NCBI GenBank assembly: GCA_963921305.4
Contig: CAWUEX030000002.1
Location: 1,426,001 to 1,490,000 of the forward strand
From: CAWUEX02 sp963921305
Lineage (GTDB): Bacteria; Pseudomonadota; Alphaproteobacteria; Rhodospirillales; Rhodospirillaceae
DNA: 64,000 nt
Reading direction: 5' to 3'
The stretch's first letter is position 1. Each line of letters opens with the position of its first letter. This document shows, in pieces, positions 1-7,470 of this stretch. The translations under genes were made by a program, and so were the position numbers. The notes under the pieces were generated by a model. The model worked only from the letters and a program-made list of their open reading frames with translations, made no database searches and had not been told where the DNA came from.

Positions 1-424
1 CGGCCTGGCCGCGGCGCATCGCCTTACCGTCTGCGGTCAGGAACCGGTCTTCGGTGGCCGACGCCGGCGCGGTCTCGCGGCCGTCGTAGGCGTACAAGCG
101 CTGAGCTGCATTGTCCCAGTACAGAACGAAGGCGCCGCCGCCGATGCCCGACGATTGAGGTTCAACCAAATTCAGTACGAGCTGAGTCGCGAACGCGGCA
201 TCAAGGGCATTGCCGCCGTCTTTAAGCATGTCGTAGCCGGCCTGCACCGCAATCGGGTTGGCAGCGGCAACCATGAACGTCTCGGCCGTGCCGCCTTTTT
301 GTTCGACCAGCCCGCTTGAGGCTTCCGGGAAGTCGAACTCCTGCGCTGCCACCTGCGCCGATGCTGCAAGTGCGGAGACGCCGCAAACCGCCGCCAAAAG
401 CGTACGCCAACACCGAACCATCAT
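1..424 (-). CDS. ggt: gamma-glutamyltransferase, N-terminal part (cut by window edge)
   Basis: Reading the minus strand from the ATG at 424 gives an open frame of about 141 codons that runs off the left edge. It starts with a signal peptide (hydrophobic core and Ala-rich end near residue 28). It then shows the hallmark N-terminal gamma-glutamyltranspeptidase segments: a VAAANPIAVQAGYDMLKDGG-type block, then GNALDAAFA, then EPQSSGIGGGAF. The family is a periplasmic Ntn-hydrolase that cleaves gamma-glutamyl bonds of glutathione and related amides. The catalytic Thr lies further downstream, outside the window, so activity cannot be judged. A second ATG at 421 is an equally possible start. The gene follows the IclR regulator on the same strand and may belong to the same regulon (inference). 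Confidence 0.85.
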   Translation of the reverse strand, partial: MMVRCWRTLLAAVCGVSALAASAQVAAQEFDFPEASSGLVEQKGGTAETFMVAAANPIAVQAGYDMLKDGGNALDAAFATQLVLNLVEPQSSGIGGGAFVLYWDNAAQRLYAYDGRETAPASATEDRFLTADGKAMRRGQA

Positions 425-539
425 TTGAAAACCTTACGCGGAGATTATGTGAACAAACCCGAGCCGGGTGTTTCTAGCACAGGGGGCAGACGCGGTCAGC
501 CACGCGCATTCGCGTGATCGGCCACGCGCGTCTGCGTCA

Positions 540-1331
540 TCACCCAAGCGCTTGACGAATCAAACGGCGCATAAGGGTGACCACCTGGGCCTCCGAGCGT
601 TTGATCCGCGCGATCGGCCCCCCCAACCCAATCACCACAGTCTGGCCGCGTACGGGCCGGGGATAGGCAATGGCGATCGCACCCGTATCCGGCGAGACCT
701 TGCCGTAGGCGATCGCGGCCCCCCGCTGTTCGACCTCTCCCAGCCGCCGGGCGCAGACCTCGGGCGAGATGGTATCTCCATCGCTGTGGCGATTATAGGC
801 GCGGCGCAGGTCTTCCACCGTTTCCGGGCCCTGCGCCGACAGCCAGGCGCGTCCCACGGCGGACTCGAACAAATCTGCCAACGCGCCCTCGGCGATGTTC
901 AGCGCCACCGGGAAGGTGCTGGGGACGATGGAGACGAATTGCATCGACATACCCGCGCGCACGGATGCGGAGATGGTTTCTCCCGTCGCCGCACTGAGCT
1001 CACGCATAATGCCGGTGAGGATGCGGTCGCGCCGCACCGAGTCCAGCAGCCATTCCCCCAGAAGCCCGACCCGCATGGTCGGAAAGTACGTCGCCGTTTC
1101 TGAGTTGAATTGCAGGTAGCCCAATGTGACCAGGCTGGCCAACAGGGCGTTGGCGCTGGAGCGCGGCAATTTCAAAGCGGCTGCCAGCTCGCGCGCGGTG
1201 GCGGGCCGCTTCCAGGCCTGGAAGGTCTCCAGTATCGCCAGCGTGCGGCCGGCCGACTTAACCACACTGTCCGGAGCGTTAGCGGAGGTTGGTTCAGACC
1301 CGGGTGAGAAGGTTGAGAGCACGGGAGTCAT
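540..1331 (-). CDS. IclR-family transcriptional regulator
   Basis: This 263-residue protein has the IclR layout. A winged helix-turn-helix spans about residues 25-85 (SAGRTLAILETF, then a recognition region rich in Leu, Pro, Arg and Ser). An effector-binding domain follows to the C-terminus, containing SVRAGM, a FESAVGRAWLS-type segment and an IAIAYPRPVRG strand. IclR proteins are usually local regulators of catabolic genes that respond to an aromatic or organic-acid ligand. The gene is divergent from the TonB receptor and the degradation operon, which makes those its likely targets (inference). The first residues before about 20 look unstructured, so a shorter start is possible. Confidence 0.88.
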   Translation of the reverse strand: MTPVLSTFSPGSEPTSANAPDSVVKSAGRTLAILETFQAWKRPATARELAAALKLPRSSANALLASLVTLGYLQFNSETATYFPTMRVGLLGEWLLDSVRRDRILTGIMRELSAATGETISASVRAGMSMQFVSIVPSTFPVALNIAEGALADLFESAVGRAWLSAQGPETVEDLRRAYNRHSDGDTISPEVCARRLGEVEQRGAAIAYGKVSPDTGAIAIAYPRPVRGQTVVIGLGGPIARIKRSEAQVVTLMRRLIRQALG

Positions 1332-1405
1332 CCACCTTGAATGAGGGACGGATGGTTTGTGGTTTCAGCATCACAGCGCCGCACAATACGCCATAGTCGA
1401 ATTTG

Positions 1406-1431
1406 TATCTAGATAGGCCTTATACATATGT
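1406..1431. promoter_or_regulatory. Palindrome cluster, candidate IclR operator
   Basis: In the divergent IclR/receptor gap, a perfect 10-base palindrome (TATCTAGATA, 1406-1415) is followed by a perfect 8-base palindrome (ACATATGT, 1424-1431) in an AT-rich island within GC-rich DNA. This is where operator and promoter elements would sit for both genes. No clear -35/-10 pair was found. Operator identity is inference only. Confidence 0.35.
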
Positions 1432-1550
1432 GGATGACCTACTATGAATGTCTTCGTCAGACCTCGAAGAGTTGCCTAGACCAATCAGCCGGAGTCGCAT
1501 AACCGGCATCTCAACGCCACGTTGCCCGAGGGTAGAGGAGAGACAACCCC

Positions 1551-3728
1551 ATGAAACTCACGAAAAAGCGCGCCTTGCTCGGCGGAACCGCACTGACCTT
1601 GGCTGCCCTGACAGCCGTTACCCCGGCCCAGGCCCAAAACACCTTGGCGCTGGAAGAAATCGTGGTGACGGCCCAGCGCCGTGAAAGCACGCTGCTTGAT
1701 GCGCCCATAGCGGTATCCGCCTTCGATGCCAACGAGATCGAACGGCGTCAGTCCTTCAACGTCGTTGATATCGTCAACAACGTTCCCAACCTGATCGGCA
1801 ACAACAACATCGGTCAAAGCACGGCGACCACCGTGTTCCTCCGCGGCGTTGGCACCACTGAGTCCATCGTTACCGTCGACCCCGGTTTGGGCTTCTATGT
1901 CGATGACGTGTTCATCGCCCGCCAGGGTGTGAACAACTTCAGCCTGTTCGATGTGGAACGGGTCGAGGTTCTGCGCGGGCCGCAGGGCACACTGTACGGA
2001 CGTAACACCAACGCCGGAGCCATCAAGGTGGTTACCAAAAAGCCGTCCGATGAGCGTGAGTTTGCCGGCGAGATTTCCTATGGCCGCTTCGACCGTTGGA
2101 ACGCCAAAGCTTCCGTCAACGGCGCTCTGTCCGACAAAGCATTTGTGCGCCTGACGGGTCTGCGTCAAAAGGGCAATGGCTACACGGAAAATCGTGTGAC
2201 CGGTGAAGACGTCAATGATCGCGATGTCTGGGGTTTCCGCGCCCAGGCACGCCTCCTGCCAACCGACGACATCACTTTTGATATGGCCGTCGACTGGAGT
2301 GAAAGCGACGCCGCCGCCCTCTACGCCAAGGACGTTGCCGGCATCACCCGCCCGTTCGACGGCGACCTGTTCACGGTCGACAGCAGCATCGACACACAGA
2401 ACATTGGCCGCACCTGGGGCGTGAGTGGACACCTGACCTGGGATCTGAACGACACCACCACGTTTGAATCGATCACCGCTTGGCGCAATACGTTCCAGCA
2501 GTGGAACCTGGACCTCACCGATCAGCCGGTGTCGATCTTCAATCTCTACACCATCAACGACAGCGACCAGTTCACTCAGGAATTCAAGGTCGATGGCACG
2601 GCGATGGACGGCAACCTCGAGTACGTCACCGGGCTGTTCTACTTCAAGGAAGACAGTTTCTCGTTCATCGGTGATGAAATTAACCTGTTCATTGCGCCGG
2701 GTGTGCGCGTGCCATTGCCGTTCTTCGGACGTGACTATGATGTCGGGGTCGACAGTTACGCTGCCTTTGCCGACATCACCTATAACTTCACCGATCAGCT
2801 GAGCCTGGTGCTTGGCGGGCGCTATACCGAGGACAAGAAGAACCTGGATATCACCCAGCGGGTTGGTGGTCCGGTCGGCCTTGAAAGCCAAAGCACGGTC
2901 ATCGGCTGGGACAGCGACACCTTGCGTGCACTGGGTACGCCGACCGAGCAGAAGTTCACCGAGTTCACGCCGCGTGTCGGTCTGACCTACGACATCAACG
3001 ACGACATCAATGTCTACGCCATGTTCACCCGCGGCTTTAAGTCTGGAGGATGGGCCGCGCGTACCAACAACCCGGCGGAGGTCACGCCGTTCGAGCCGGA
3101 AACCGTCGACAACTATGAACTCGGTTTTAAATCCAATCTGTTCGACGGGCAGGTCCGCTTGAACCTGGATGCCTTCTATTACGACTACACCGACCTGTTT
3201 AACACTGGCACCGGCGCGGGCGGCAACTTCATCGTCGCCACCAACGACGCCGAGGTCTACGGTCTCGAAGGTGAGATCACGGCCCGGATTTCCGAACAGT
3301 TGGATATCTTCGGCAACTTCGGCATCCAGGACGCCAAGTATATCGACGTCAATCCCGATCTCGCTGGAACGGTCATCGGTGACAAGCTGCAGCGCTTGCC
3401 GTCCTTTAACGGCCAGATCGGCTTCACCTACGTACAGTCCGTTTCAAACGATTGGAACCTGCGCCTGACGTCCGACTACAACTACTCGTCCAGCCACTTC
3501 ACCAACCTGCAGAACACGCCGGAAGCCAAGTCGGGCGACATCGATCTGGTTAGCGCGTCTCTAAACTTTGAGCGTGTTGATGAGTCGCTCTCATTTGGCA
3601 TCTCCTGCCGTAACTGCATCGACGATGAATACATCAGCCAGAGCCTCGACTTCCGGGGCCTCGGGTTCATCACCGTGTATCCGGGCGAGCCGGCGACCTG
3701 GCTGTTCACCATTAAGACCCGTCTCTAA
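1551..3728 (+). CDS. TonB-dependent outer-membrane receptor
   Basis: This 725-residue protein starts with a Sec signal peptide, with likely cleavage after AQA near residue 28. A TonB-box-like EEIVVTAQR follows at residues 35-43, then a plug domain to about residue 165 with the conserved VEVLRGPQGTLYGRNTNAG region, and a beta-barrel to the end. The start is supported by GAGGAGA at 1535-1541. The type is common in sphingomonad- and Caulobacter-like bacteria for uptake of diverse organic substrates, not only iron chelates. Its position directly before a degradation operon suggests it imports that pathway's substrate (inference). The last residue is Leu, not the usual aromatic residue. Confidence 0.93.
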   Translation: MKLTKKRALLGGTALTLAALTAVTPAQAQNTLALEEIVVTAQRRESTLLDAPIAVSAFDANEIERRQSFNVVDIVNNVPNLIGNNNIGQSTATTVFLRGVGTTESIVTVDPGLGFYVDDVFIARQGVNNFSLFDVERVEVLRGPQGTLYGRNTNAGAIKVVTKKPSDEREFAGEISYGRFDRWNAKASVNGALSDKAFVRLTGLRQKGNGYTENRVTGEDVNDRDVWGFRAQARLLPTDDITFDMAVDWSESDAAALYAKDVAGITRPFDGDLFTVDSSIDTQNIGRTWGVSGHLTWDLNDTTTFESITAWRNTFQQWNLDLTDQPVSIFNLYTINDSDQFTQEFKVDGTAMDGNLEYVTGLFYFKEDSFSFIGDEINLFIAPGVRVPLPFFGRDYDVGVDSYAAFADITYNFTDQLSLVLGGRYTEDKKNLDITQRVGGPVGLESQSTVIGWDSDTLRALGTPTEQKFTEFTPRVGLTYDINDDINVYAMFTRGFKSGGWAARTNNPAEVTPFEPETVDNYELGFKSNLFDGQVRLNLDAFYYDYTDLFNTGTGAGGNFIVATNDAEVYGLEGEITARISEQLDIFGNFGIQDAKYIDVNPDLAGTVIGDKLQRLPSFNGQIGFTYVQSVSNDWNLRLTSDYNYSSSHFTNLQNTPEAKSGDIDLVSASLNFERVDESLSFGISCRNCIDDEYISQSLDFRGLGFITVYPGEPATWLFTIKTRL

Positions 3729-3740
3729 AGCGGGCACACG

Positions 3741-3773
3741 CCGGCCGGGGAAACGCCCCGGCTGGTACTTTTT
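3741..3773 (+). terminator. Intrinsic terminator after the TonB receptor gene
   Basis: A 10-bp GC-rich stem (3741-3750 with 3756-3765, one G-U pair) closes a 5-base loop and is followed by TACTTTTT. It lies 12 bases after the receptor stop codon and only 18 bases before the next start codon. It probably lowers readthrough into the enzyme operon, because there is no room for a full promoter after it. Confidence 0.75.
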
Positions 3774-3791
3774 ATAGAAGGGAGGCGCGCC

Positions 3792-4421
3792 ATGGCGGCG
3801 ATGGCTTTATCGCGCGACCGTACCGCATTGGTGGTGGTCGACATGCAAAACTCCTTCTGCGCTGATGATGGCGGCTGCGGCAAAGTCGGGCTACCTATCC
3901 AAAATCTGCAAAGCGCCATTGAGCCGTGCGTGAAACTGGTCGCGGCCGCCCGGGCTGCCGGCATCCCAATTATCTACACCCGTTATATGTACCGTCCCGA
4001 CTATGCCGATGGCGGTGTGCTGATTAAGCATCTTCTGCCAGAGTTGGCGGAGGCCAAGGCTCTTCAAGCGGGCACGTGGGATATCGAAATCGTTCCCGAA
4101 CTCACCCCGCAGGATGGCGACTTCATTGTCGATAAGAACCGTCCAAGTTCCTTTTACGCGACCAGTCTCGAAACGATTTTGAACGGTCTCGACGTTGAGT
4201 CACTGGTCGTGTGCGGCGTGACCACCAACTGCTGCGTCGAAAGCACGGTGCGGGACGCCAGTCACCGGGATTACAAGACATTTGTTGTGCAAGACGCTGT
4301 CGCCGAACTCGACCAAGAGCGCAACGATGTCGCGCTCAAGTCCATGGCCATGCTGTTTGGCAATCTTGTGACTGCTGCGGACGTCGCAGGCGCTTGGGAT
4401 GTGGCCCAGGCCGCCGAGTAG
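3792..4421 (+). CDS. Isochorismatase-family cysteine hydrolase
   Basis: This 209-residue protein is the usual size for the isochorismatase/nicotinamidase/RutB superfamily. The catalytic triad can be read directly: Asp17 in VVVDMQ, Lys115 in IVDKNRPSSF and Cys148 in GVTTNCCVEST, with the conserved Val-Thr cis-peptide site before the Cys. Members hydrolyse amides, carbamates or vinyl ethers in the cytoplasm, for example maleamate, N-carbamoyl or ureidoacrylate substrates. The true substrate is unknown. It is the first gene of the catabolic operon, preceded by a GGGAGG ribosome-binding site, and the next gene starts 8 bases after its stop. Confidence 0.88.
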   Translation: MAAMALSRDRTALVVVDMQNSFCADDGGCGKVGLPIQNLQSAIEPCVKLVAAARAAGIPIIYTRYMYRPDYADGGVLIKHLLPELAEAKALQAGTWDIEIVPELTPQDGDFIVDKNRPSSFYATSLETILNGLDVESLVVCGVTTNCCVESTVRDASHRDYKTFVVQDAVAELDQERNDVALKSMAMLFGNLVTAADVAGAWDVAQAAE

Positions 4422-4429
4422 AACGCCTC

Positions 4430-5161
4430 ATGACCAAGTCCAAAGCATCCGGAGATCTTATGCCGGTGTGGAATCCGCCGTTTGGCAAGCCGCCGTTTCC
4501 CATGCTCAAGGCCGAGCTCTTGATGGTGGAATTCGAGACCGACCAGGATGAAATCAATCGCATCACACCGTCGCCGCTGCAGCCGGCCAGCCACAACCGT
4601 TTGACCGCGTTCGTCGGTGATTGTTCGCAGTTGTCGCATTCTCTTGGCTACCACGAAGTGGCGATCATTCAGCCCGTTGAGCACGACGGCAAACAGGCAG
4701 TGACCGTTCCGTATATCTGGACGTCAACCGACACCGCACTGCTGGCGGGCCGAGAGCTCTACGGCATGCCGAAACTGCTGTGCGATCACGATACGCTGCA
4801 CAAAGCCAGCAATGAAGTCACAGGCTATCTGCATCGTAACGGCACCGAGATGATGAGCTTGTCGATGGTCATCGACGGAGAGGGGGATCCGGCCACATTG
4901 CCTTTCGGCGCAAACTTTACCTTTGTGCGCCACATCCCCAGCCCCGATCCCGACCGGCCGGACCGCAAGCAGCTTGTCTGGATCGAGCTTGAAGACTTCA
5001 ACGTCGTTGAATTGTGGCAAGGCCGCGGCCATGCCGAGTTCCGTCATCCGCTCAGTTCAGGATTAGACCGCATAAAACCCGCCAAAGTGACACATGCGTG
5101 GTACGGCACCTTCACCTGGACCTTGCCTTGGGCGAAGGTGCTGGAGGAATGGGAGGAGTAA
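4430..5161 (+). CDS. Acetoacetate decarboxylase-like protein
   Basis: This 243-residue protein matches the acetoacetate decarboxylase fold family in length and in its central GRELYGMPKLL motif. Lys115 is in the position of the Schiff-base lysine. The classical enzyme has a second lysine next to it that lowers its pKa; here residue 116 is Leu. The protein may therefore be one of the family members that use a Schiff base for another reaction (aldolase, dehydratase or hydrolase type) and not simple decarboxylation. The ATG at 4430 is chosen because the longer upstream frame overlaps the isochorismatase. The next gene begins 2 bases after its stop. Confidence 0.8.
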   Translation: MTKSKASGDLMPVWNPPFGKPPFPMLKAELLMVEFETDQDEINRITPSPLQPASHNRLTAFVGDCSQLSHSLGYHEVAIIQPVEHDGKQAVTVPYIWTSTDTALLAGRELYGMPKLLCDHDTLHKASNEVTGYLHRNGTEMMSLSMVIDGEGDPATLPFGANFTFVRHIPSPDPDRPDRKQLVWIELEDFNVVELWQGRGHAEFRHPLSSGLDRIKPAKVTHAWYGTFTWTLPWAKVLEEWEE

Positions 5162-5163
5162 GC

Positions 5164-6210
5164 ATGACCCGGCCGTTTATTATCGATGGTGTTTGCCATC
5201 CTTACAATTTCGCGCCGGAAAACCTGAAGGGCCGTTTCGGGCGCATCTTTAACGATGTCATGAACAGCTATCACCCGGTGGTGAATCCGGTGTTTCTGGA
5301 CAGGCCGGTGTGGGAGCGGGATTGGCAACCCGACGAGTTCATTGAGACCATGCTGCTCGAAAGCGACACAGACATGTGCTGTGTCCATTCCACGCCGATC
5401 TTCGATGCCTATCACGATGGCTTGGTGTCCAACGCCAAGGGGCGCTATCTCAAAGACACATACCCTGACCGCGTGATTTGGTATGGCGCCGTCGATCTGT
5501 TTGCCGATCCCGTCAAGGCACTTGAAGTGGCCGCCGAGCAAATCGACGCGGGCTGTGACGGCATCAAGCTCTATCCATCGCGCTATGTCGACGGCTTTAC
5601 CGAGCACTGGCGTATGGACTCCCGCGAGATCGCGTTTCCGCTGTTCGAGTTGGCCCAGAGCAAAGGCATTCGCAATGTTGCAGTGCATAAAGTGCTGCCG
5701 CTTGGTCCCGTGTCGTCCGAAGGCATGAATGTCGACGACATCTCGGCCGCCGCAAACACGTTTACTGACCTCAACTTCCAAATCGTCCACGCCGGTTTCA
5801 TGTTCGTTGATGAAACCAAAATGCTGATCGGCAATCACCCAAACGTCTATGTGACGATGGAAGCGTCGCTGTTGTTCACGATTCTTGACCCCCCTGAGCA
5901 GGTACGTCTGCTGACCGAGTTCATGCGCTTTGGTGGTCTGCAAAAAATCATATACGCCTCGGCCGCGGTTAATCCGCACCCGCAGGTGGTCATCGACGCG
6001 CTTGAGGCTTTCAGTATGCCAGCGGACAATCCATTCCAGCTTACCCCTGAAGTGCGCGCCATGATCATGGGTGAGAACTTGGCCGGCCTGCATGGCCTCG
6101 ACATTGCGGCCCGGCGTAAAAAGATTGAAAACGACTCTTTCGCCCAAGAAAAGGCGGCTAACGGATTGCGCGCCGCGTGGTCGACGATTGGCCATGCGCA
6201 GGCAGCGTAA
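5164..6210 (+). CDS. Amidohydrolase-2 (ACMSD-like) protein 1 with degenerate metal site
   Basis: This 348-residue TIM-barrel protein is of the amidohydrolase-2 family, which includes metal-dependent decarboxylases and hydrolases of aromatic and ring-cleavage acids. The usual first-strand HxH is Val10-Cys11-His12, so one metal ligand is lost. His175 (VAVHKV) and His209 (IVHAGF) match the later histidines. The eighth-strand Asp is replaced in YASAAVNPHP (Ala267). The ATG at 5164 follows the previous stop by 2 bases; longer upstream starts lie inside the previous gene. It is a clear paralogue of the third amidohydrolase at 9397 (shared RDWQ, a DGLVSN block, a YLK-TYPDR block and YAS-AVN). Cytoplasmic. 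Confidence 0.85.
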   Translation: MTRPFIIDGVCHPYNFAPENLKGRFGRIFNDVMNSYHPVVNPVFLDRPVWERDWQPDEFIETMLLESDTDMCCVHSTPIFDAYHDGLVSNAKGRYLKDTYPDRVIWYGAVDLFADPVKALEVAAEQIDAGCDGIKLYPSRYVDGFTEHWRMDSREIAFPLFELAQSKGIRNVAVHKVLPLGPVSSEGMNVDDISAAANTFTDLNFQIVHAGFMFVDETKMLIGNHPNVYVTMEASLLFTILDPPEQVRLLTEFMRFGGLQKIIYASAAVNPHPQVVIDALEAFSMPADNPFQLTPEVRAMIMGENLAGLHGLDIAARRKKIENDSFAQEKAANGLRAAWSTIGHAQAA

Positions 6211-6212
6211 CT

Positions 6213-6596
6213 ATGGATAACCAGTCTCTCAAAGGCGCTGTCCGAGCTGCGCTGGCGACCGTCAAAGATCCCTGCATGGTCGCGGGAGGTCTGGACCTTT
6301 CCATCGTCGATCTTGGACTGATCTCGGCGCTAGAAATCGAAGAGGGCCGGGTCGATATCCGCATCACGTTTACGGAAGTCGGCTGCCAGTTCACCCATCG
6401 GGTGATCGAGTCCGTCTACGTCGCGGTCGAAGCTGTCCCAGGTGTGACTAACGTCACCGTCACGCCCGCCTGGGATAAGGCGTGGACACCAGAGTGGATG
6501 ACCCCTGCCGGGCAGGACGCATTCGCCGCTGCCAAGTCCCGCTTCGCCGCGCGTTTGAATTCTACCGTTTCATGCCAACAGGACGTCGCTTCATGA
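6213..6596 (+). CDS. DUF59/MIP18 (PaaD-like) protein 1
   Basis: This 127-residue protein has the DUF59 core: LSIVDLGLI at residues 29-37, the ITFTEVGC strand with Cys58, and a PaaD/SufT-like tail (WTPEWMTPAG). Known relatives (PaaD, SufT, MIP18) help mature metal or Fe-S enzymes. The usual acidic DPE turn reads DPC (Cys21). It lies between two amidohydrolase genes, 2 bases after the first and overlapping the second by 4 bases (ATGA), which implies translational coupling. A metal-delivery or partner-subunit role for these amidohydrolases is inference. It is paralogous to, and the same length as, the gene at 9017. Confidence 0.82.
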   Translation: MDNQSLKGAVRAALATVKDPCMVAGGLDLSIVDLGLISALEIEEGRVDIRITFTEVGCQFTHRVIESVYVAVEAVPGVTNVTVTPAWDKAWTPEWMTPAGQDAFAAAKSRFAARLNSTVSCQQDVAS

Positions 6597-7456
6597 GTGG
6601 TTATATCGATATCGTCTGCAATCCCTTCACGCCCTGGGTGGTGGAAAAAGGCCTCATGGGTGTGGACGAGGACTTCAAGAAACAGGTGCGCATGGCCGGT
6701 GACGCTAAAGCGGGCGTCGAGATCGAAGACTATCTGAAGATGATGGATAAGGCGGGCATCGAACGTTCCCTCCTCATCGCCCACCGCTGCGGCGATCTCA
6801 ATGTCAAAGGGTCGCACCACATTCCTTACGAGTATGTGCGCGACATTTGCCAAAAGTATCCCGACCGGTTTTCCGGTCTCGCCGGTATCGACACCACCAA
6901 GGGCATGGAACAGCTGCGTGAACTTGAAGTCGCTATCAACGACTACGGCTTCGTCGGCGCCCACTGGTATCCGCACTGGTTTGGCATCCGCCCCGACGCG
7001 CCGCAGATTTACCCCATCTACGCCAAGTGCTGCGAACTCGACATCCCGATCATGATGCAGGTTGGTCAGAACTTGGTGTATTCCAAGGAACGGCGCCTGC
7101 CGTCTGTCGCCAAACCCATTCTGCTCGATCAGGTCGCGATTGATTTTCCTGAGCTTGTTCTCATCGGCATTCACATTGGCGTACCCTGGACCGATGAAAT
7201 GATCGCCATGTGCTGGAAGCATGAGAATGTCTACACCGCCGGTGATGCCTATGCGCCGAAGCACTGGCCGAAACAATTCGTGCACTACGCCAACTCCTAT
7301 GGCCGTCACAAAGTCATGTTTGGCACCGACTGGCCGGTGATTGACCCGGAACGCGCCGTGCGCGAGGTTTCGGAATTCGGCATGCGCGACGAAGCGCATC
7401 AGATGCTGATGCGTGATAATGCGCTGCGCATTTTCAAACGCATCCCTGGTGCCTAA
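6593..7456 (+). CDS. Amidohydrolase-2 protein 2 with complementary degenerate metal site
   Basis: This 287-residue protein of the amidohydrolase-2 family starts at the ATG that overlaps the DUF59 stop (ATGA). The first-strand HxH is Val8-Cys9-Asn10, so both histidines are gone, and the fifth-strand His position is Gln156 (MMQVG). His194 (IGIHIG) and the eighth-strand Asp246 (FGTDWP) are kept. This is the reverse of the pattern in amidohydrolases 1 and 3, which keep early histidines but lack the Asp. The pair could therefore work as a hetero-oligomer (inference). The AMP-ligase gene follows after 14 bases. It could also be a non-metal enzyme. Confidence 0.84.
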   Translation: MSGYIDIVCNPFTPWVVEKGLMGVDEDFKKQVRMAGDAKAGVEIEDYLKMMDKAGIERSLLIAHRCGDLNVKGSHHIPYEYVRDICQKYPDRFSGLAGIDTTKGMEQLRELEVAINDYGFVGAHWYPHWFGIRPDAPQIYPIYAKCCELDIPIMMQVGQNLVYSKERRLPSVAKPILLDQVAIDFPELVLIGIHIGVPWTDEMIAMCWKHENVYTAGDAYAPKHWPKQFVHYANSYGRHKVMFGTDWPVIDPERAVREVSEFGMRDEAHQMLMRDNALRIFKRIPGA

Positions 7457-7470
7457 GGGGCCTGAGGCTG

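Noticed and set aside
468..1103. 211-codon plus-strand frame over the IclR gene
   Set aside because: It mirrors the IclR coding region and shows no domain; the IclR protein is clear.
1485..2891. 468-codon open frame antisense to the TonB receptor gene
   Set aside because: The plus-strand protein has a signal peptide, TonB box and plug motifs. The antisense frame has no family features and reflects GC-rich codon-position bias.
5044..6195. 383-codon antisense frame over the first amidohydrolase gene
   Set aside because: The sense product is a recognisable paralogue of another gene in the window, and the antisense frame lacks motifs and a ribosome-binding site.
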